From Alphaproteobacteria bacterium (lineage in GTDB: Bacteria > Pseudomonadota > Alphaproteobacteria > Rhizobiales > Xanthobacteraceae): DNA of 33,328 bases. The translations under genes were made by a program, and so were the position numbers. The notes below the pieces were generated by a model. The model was given only the letters and a program-made list of their open reading frames with translations. It was not told where the DNA came from and made no database searches. Of the stretch, positions 32,404-33,328 are shown piece by piece; position 1 is the first letter of the stretch; every line of letters starts with the position of its first letter. The stretch covers positions 1 through 33,328 of the forward strand of contig VBAH01000051.1 of NCBI GenBank assembly GCA_005884685.1. Reading direction: 5' to 3'.

Positions 32404-33156
32404 TCACGCCATCTCCTCGCCGAGATAGGCGGTGACGACTTGGCGGTCGGCGCGCACCTGCGCTGGCGCGCCGCTCGCGAGTATGCGGCCGTAGATCAGC
32501 ACGGAGATGCGGTCTGCGAGCGCGAACACCGCGGTCATGTCGTGCTCGACCAGCACCATCGGGAAGCGGCCCTTCAGCGAGCGCAGCACGGCGACCAGCC
32601 GCTTGGCCTCATCGTGGCCGGTGCCCGCCATCGGCTCATCGAGCAGCAACAGCTTCGGCTCCATCGCGAGCGCGATCGCCAATTCGAGTGCGCGCTTCTC
32701 GCCATGCGAGAGCTCGCCGGCCAAGGCGCCCGCGCGTTCCGCGAGGCCGACCTGTCCGAGTGCAGCCAGCGCGGGTGCATTCAACGCGCCGTCTTCGGCG
32801 GCGTTGCCGAAAAACCGGAAGCTGGTGCCGCTGCGCGCCTGCACGGCGAGCGCGACGTTCTCCAGCACGGAAAAGCGCGGCAGGATCGAGGTAATCTGGA
32901 ACGAGCGGGCAAGGCCGCGTTGCGCGCGCCGGTCGACCGCCATGCCGGTCACGTCTTCGCCCGCGAACACGATGCGCCCGGCATCGGGCGCGAGCAATCC
33001 GGAGATCTGGTTGATCAGCGTGGTCTTGCCGGCGCCGTTCGGTCCGATGATCGCGTGCAACTCGCCCGGCATCACATCGAGCGTCACGTCGTCGGTGACG
33101 CGCAGGCCGCCGAAGTTCTTGGCAAGGTTCTCGATGCGCAGCACGGGTTCAGCCAC
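32404..33156 (-). CDS. livG: Branched-chain amino-acid-type ABC transporter ATPase LivG
   Basis: 250 aa from a GTG at 33156 that overlaps the livM stop by 8 nt. Walker A GPNGAGKT at 38-45, LARSFQITSILPRFSVLENVAL (LivG-type Q-loop), signature LSHGEKR at 149-155 and Walker B LLLLDEP at 169-175, then VLVEHDM. Pairs with LivF. In context of the aromatic-acid cluster, an aromatic-acid substrate is conceivable but the ATPase cannot tell. Confidence 0.93.
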   Translation of the reverse strand: MAEPVLRIENLAKNFGGLRVTDDVTLDVMPGELHAIIGPNGAGKTTLINQISGLLAPDAGRIVFAGEDVTGMAVDRRAQRGLARSFQITSILPRFSVLENVALAVQARSGTSFRFFGNAAEDGALNAPALAALGQVGLAERAGALAGELSHGEKRALELAIALAMEPKLLLLDEPMAGTGHDEAKRLVAVLRSLKGRFPMVLVEHDMTAVFALADRISVLIYGRILASGAPAQVRADRQVVTAYLGEEMA

Positions 33157-33328
33157 GGAGCATCCTCCGCAGCTTCTCGGCGACGCCGATCAATCCGCCG
33201 CGCGCGAATACGGCGACGAACACGAGCAGCGGCCCGAAGATCACCTTCCAGTGCTCGGTGATGCCTGACAGCCATTCCTCGGTGAGCAGGAAGGCGGCCG
33301 CCCCGATGATCGCGCCGTTGAAGGTGCC
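33149..33328 (-). CDS. livM: LivM-type ABC permease (3' end only)
   Basis: The last 59 codons enter from the right edge. The sequence GTFNGAIIGAAAFLLTEEWL..HWKVIFGPLLVFVAVFARGGL is the C-terminal two helices of LivM/LivH-type permeases; LivM is favoured because it directly precedes livG and ends ...AEKLRRMLRG. Overlaps livG by 8 nt, so translationally coupled. Confidence 0.85.
   Translation of the reverse strand, partial: GTFNGAIIGAAAFLLTEEWLSGITEHWKVIFGPLLVFVAVFARGGLIGVAEKLRRMLRG

Overview
The window is dense, high-GC bacterial chromosome. Gene content (opgH, a FkbM methyltransferase, a GTP cyclohydrolase II with a degenerate N-terminal domain, a CoA-dependent aminobenzoate/salicylate cluster, Liv-type ABC genes) and intergenic cloverleaf repeats that read as 'PRESGDP' and 'DSGLR' peptides when translated suggest an alphaproteobacterium of the Hyphomicrobiales (Bradyrhizobium/Xanthobacteraceae-like). 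This placement is an inference from gene style; no marker gene is present. No rRNA, tRNA or CRISPR was seen.

Layout. 1-1685: two toxin-antitoxin modules (a VapC-type PIN toxin with a Phd/YefM-like antitoxin on the minus strand; MazE/MazF-like on the plus strand), each with a perfect palindrome just upstream of its antitoxin gene, separated by two tiny coupled ORFs. 1686-2287: a 600-nt gene-free stretch packed with about a dozen consecutive hairpins, a candidate structured RNA. 2288-9262: a small basic protein, an exported alpha/beta hydrolase, two tandem paralogous polysaccharide-deacetylase/PuuE-like proteins, an FAD monooxygenase and a YfhO-like multi-pass membrane protein. 9396-12898 (minus): an envelope cluster of opgH (interrupted by one amber codon), a FkbM methyltransferase and an exported protein, with overlapping or near-touching ends.

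12967-18371: the most unusual region. A tightly coupled operon (BchC-like MDR oxidoreductase, divergent 6-pyruvoyltetrahydropterin-synthase-like protein, GT4 glycosyltransferase, SAM methyltransferase) lies next to a RibD-type reductase without deaminase domain and a GTP cyclohydrolase II. Together they look like a pathway making a glycosylated and methylated GTP-derived pyrimidine or pterin compound. The PTPS-like protein has lost its catalytic Cys, catalytic His and one zinc ligand.

18634-22706: a membrane diguanylate cyclase, an orphan molybdenum-hydroxylase large subunit and a RidA-family protein. 22728-30396: an aerobic CoA-thioester pathway for 2-aminobenzoate (anthranilate) or salicylate: ligase, acyl-CoA dehydrogenase, crotonase, MarR regulator and SDR on the minus strand, divergent from the bifunctional aryl-CoA monooxygenase/reductase, with two AT-rich palindromic MarR-operator candidates between. 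30411-33328: a patatin-like lipase and the livM-livG-livF end of a branched-chain-amino-acid-type ABC importer, possibly serving uptake of the aromatic substrate.

Three families of palindromic intergenic repeats punctuate the window. One copy sits in frame inside opgH and another appears to supply the start codon of the FAD monooxygenase.
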